From: Bacillota bacterium
GTDB taxonomy: Bacteria; Bacillota; Sulfobacillia; RBS10-35; JAJYVN01
Assembly (NCBI GenBank): GCA_021791995.1
Contig: JAJYVN010000023.1
Span: 12,397-18,039 of the forward strand
Direction: 5' to 3'
DNA length: 5,643 bases
In this document: positions 5,450 to 5,643 of the stretch, in pieces
How positions within the stretch are numbered: position 1 is the first letter of the stretch
Layout: each line of letters starts with the position of its first letter
The notes under the pieces: model-generated
Told to the model about the DNA's origin: nothing
Seen by the model: only the letters and a program-made list of their open reading frames with translations
Database searches by the model: none
Translations under genes and position numbers: made by a program

Positions 5450-5643
5450 ATGGACGTAAAGCGTCTTGTGCGGATTCTAGGCGTTCTGTCTGGGATTCTC
5501 CTCTTGAGTGCATGTGGGAAGTGGAGTTGGCCTGCGAGCCGGATTGTACCGGAGTTTGAGCACATCGATACCCTCCGCATCCTGAGCCTACCCTCCAACG
5601 CCCAAAGCGACGAGGAAGTGAGCCTCGCTAGCCTGCAGGGACT
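5450..5643 (+). CDS. Lipoprotein, N-terminal part; possibly a SCO1/SenC-type copper chaperone (3' end beyond the window)
   Basis: Sixty-four complete codons are visible and the frame runs off the window. The start MDVKRLVRILG is followed by a hydrophobic stretch and the lipobox LLSAC, so C22 should be lipidated and the protein held on the outer face of the membrane. After the linker the sequence reads IVPEFEHIDTLRILSL and then DEEVSLASLQG. That matches the opening of thioredoxin-fold SCO1/SenC proteins (PxF-strand, xVSLxxLKG), which deliver copper to cytochrome c oxidase. The diagnostic CxxxC and the later His lie outside the window, so a general thioredoxin-like or other lipoprotein is possible. 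ATG 5450 is preferred because AAGGA (5441-5445) lies just upstream and a further G-rich site at 5428-5438; GTG 5447, one codon earlier, is the alternative. A role in haem-copper oxidase assembly would suit the nearby haem genes. Confidence 0.6.
   Translation, partial: MDVKRLVRILGVLSGILLLSACGKWSWPASRIVPEFEHIDTLRILSLPSNAQSDEEVSLASLQG

Overview
The window is GC-rich (about 60% by eye), all recognisable genes lie on the + strand, and it falls into two functional parts. Strong G-rich Shine-Dalgarno sequences, a CobA-HemD fusion, a sortase-type C-terminal anchor and a lipoprotein together suggest a Gram-positive (monoderm) bacterium. An acidophilic or thermophilic Firmicute of the Sulfobacillus/Alicyclobacillus kind, or an actinobacterium, would fit, but the genus cannot be fixed from the sequence.

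Part one (1-3076) is the core of a haem/sirohaem operon. It holds the C-terminal half of hemC (porphobilinogen deaminase), a fused cobA-hemD (uroporphyrinogen-III C-methyltransferase plus uroporphyrinogen-III synthase) and hemB (5-aminolevulinate dehydratase, zinc-type). Gaps are only 14-19 nt and each ribosome binding site overlaps or abuts the preceding stop, so the genes are probably translationally coupled. Together they take 5-aminolevulinate to uroporphyrinogen III and on to precorrin-2. All three are intact where visible.

Part two (3077-5643) is a cell-surface region. Sixteen nt after hemB begins a secreted protein that I recognise from motifs as a glycoside hydrolase family 12 (GH12, endoglucanase-type) enzyme. 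Its reading frame meets a TAA at 3912-3914, yet the same frame continues for 59 more residues and contains the missing GH12 acid/base motif (ELGTEF). The gene is therefore broken by a single in-frame stop, or the stop is read through, or it is a sequence error. A 526-bp stretch (4095-4620) with no convincing intact gene follows. It has several inverted repeats, a stranded Shine-Dalgarno, and scattered GH12-like fragments in different frames, so it may be a decayed second GH12 gene or a structured leader. Next comes a secreted protein with a carbohydrate-binding-module-like beta-sandwich, a Ser/Thr-rich linker and an IPKTG wall-sorting signal.

The window ends in the start of a lipoprotein whose first residues resemble SCO1/SenC-type copper chaperones of cytochrome oxidase assembly; that identification is tentative. 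The working picture is a haem operon running directly into a polysaccharide-utilisation surface locus (secreted cellulase-like enzyme plus wall-anchored binding protein) in which at least one gene appears to be decaying.
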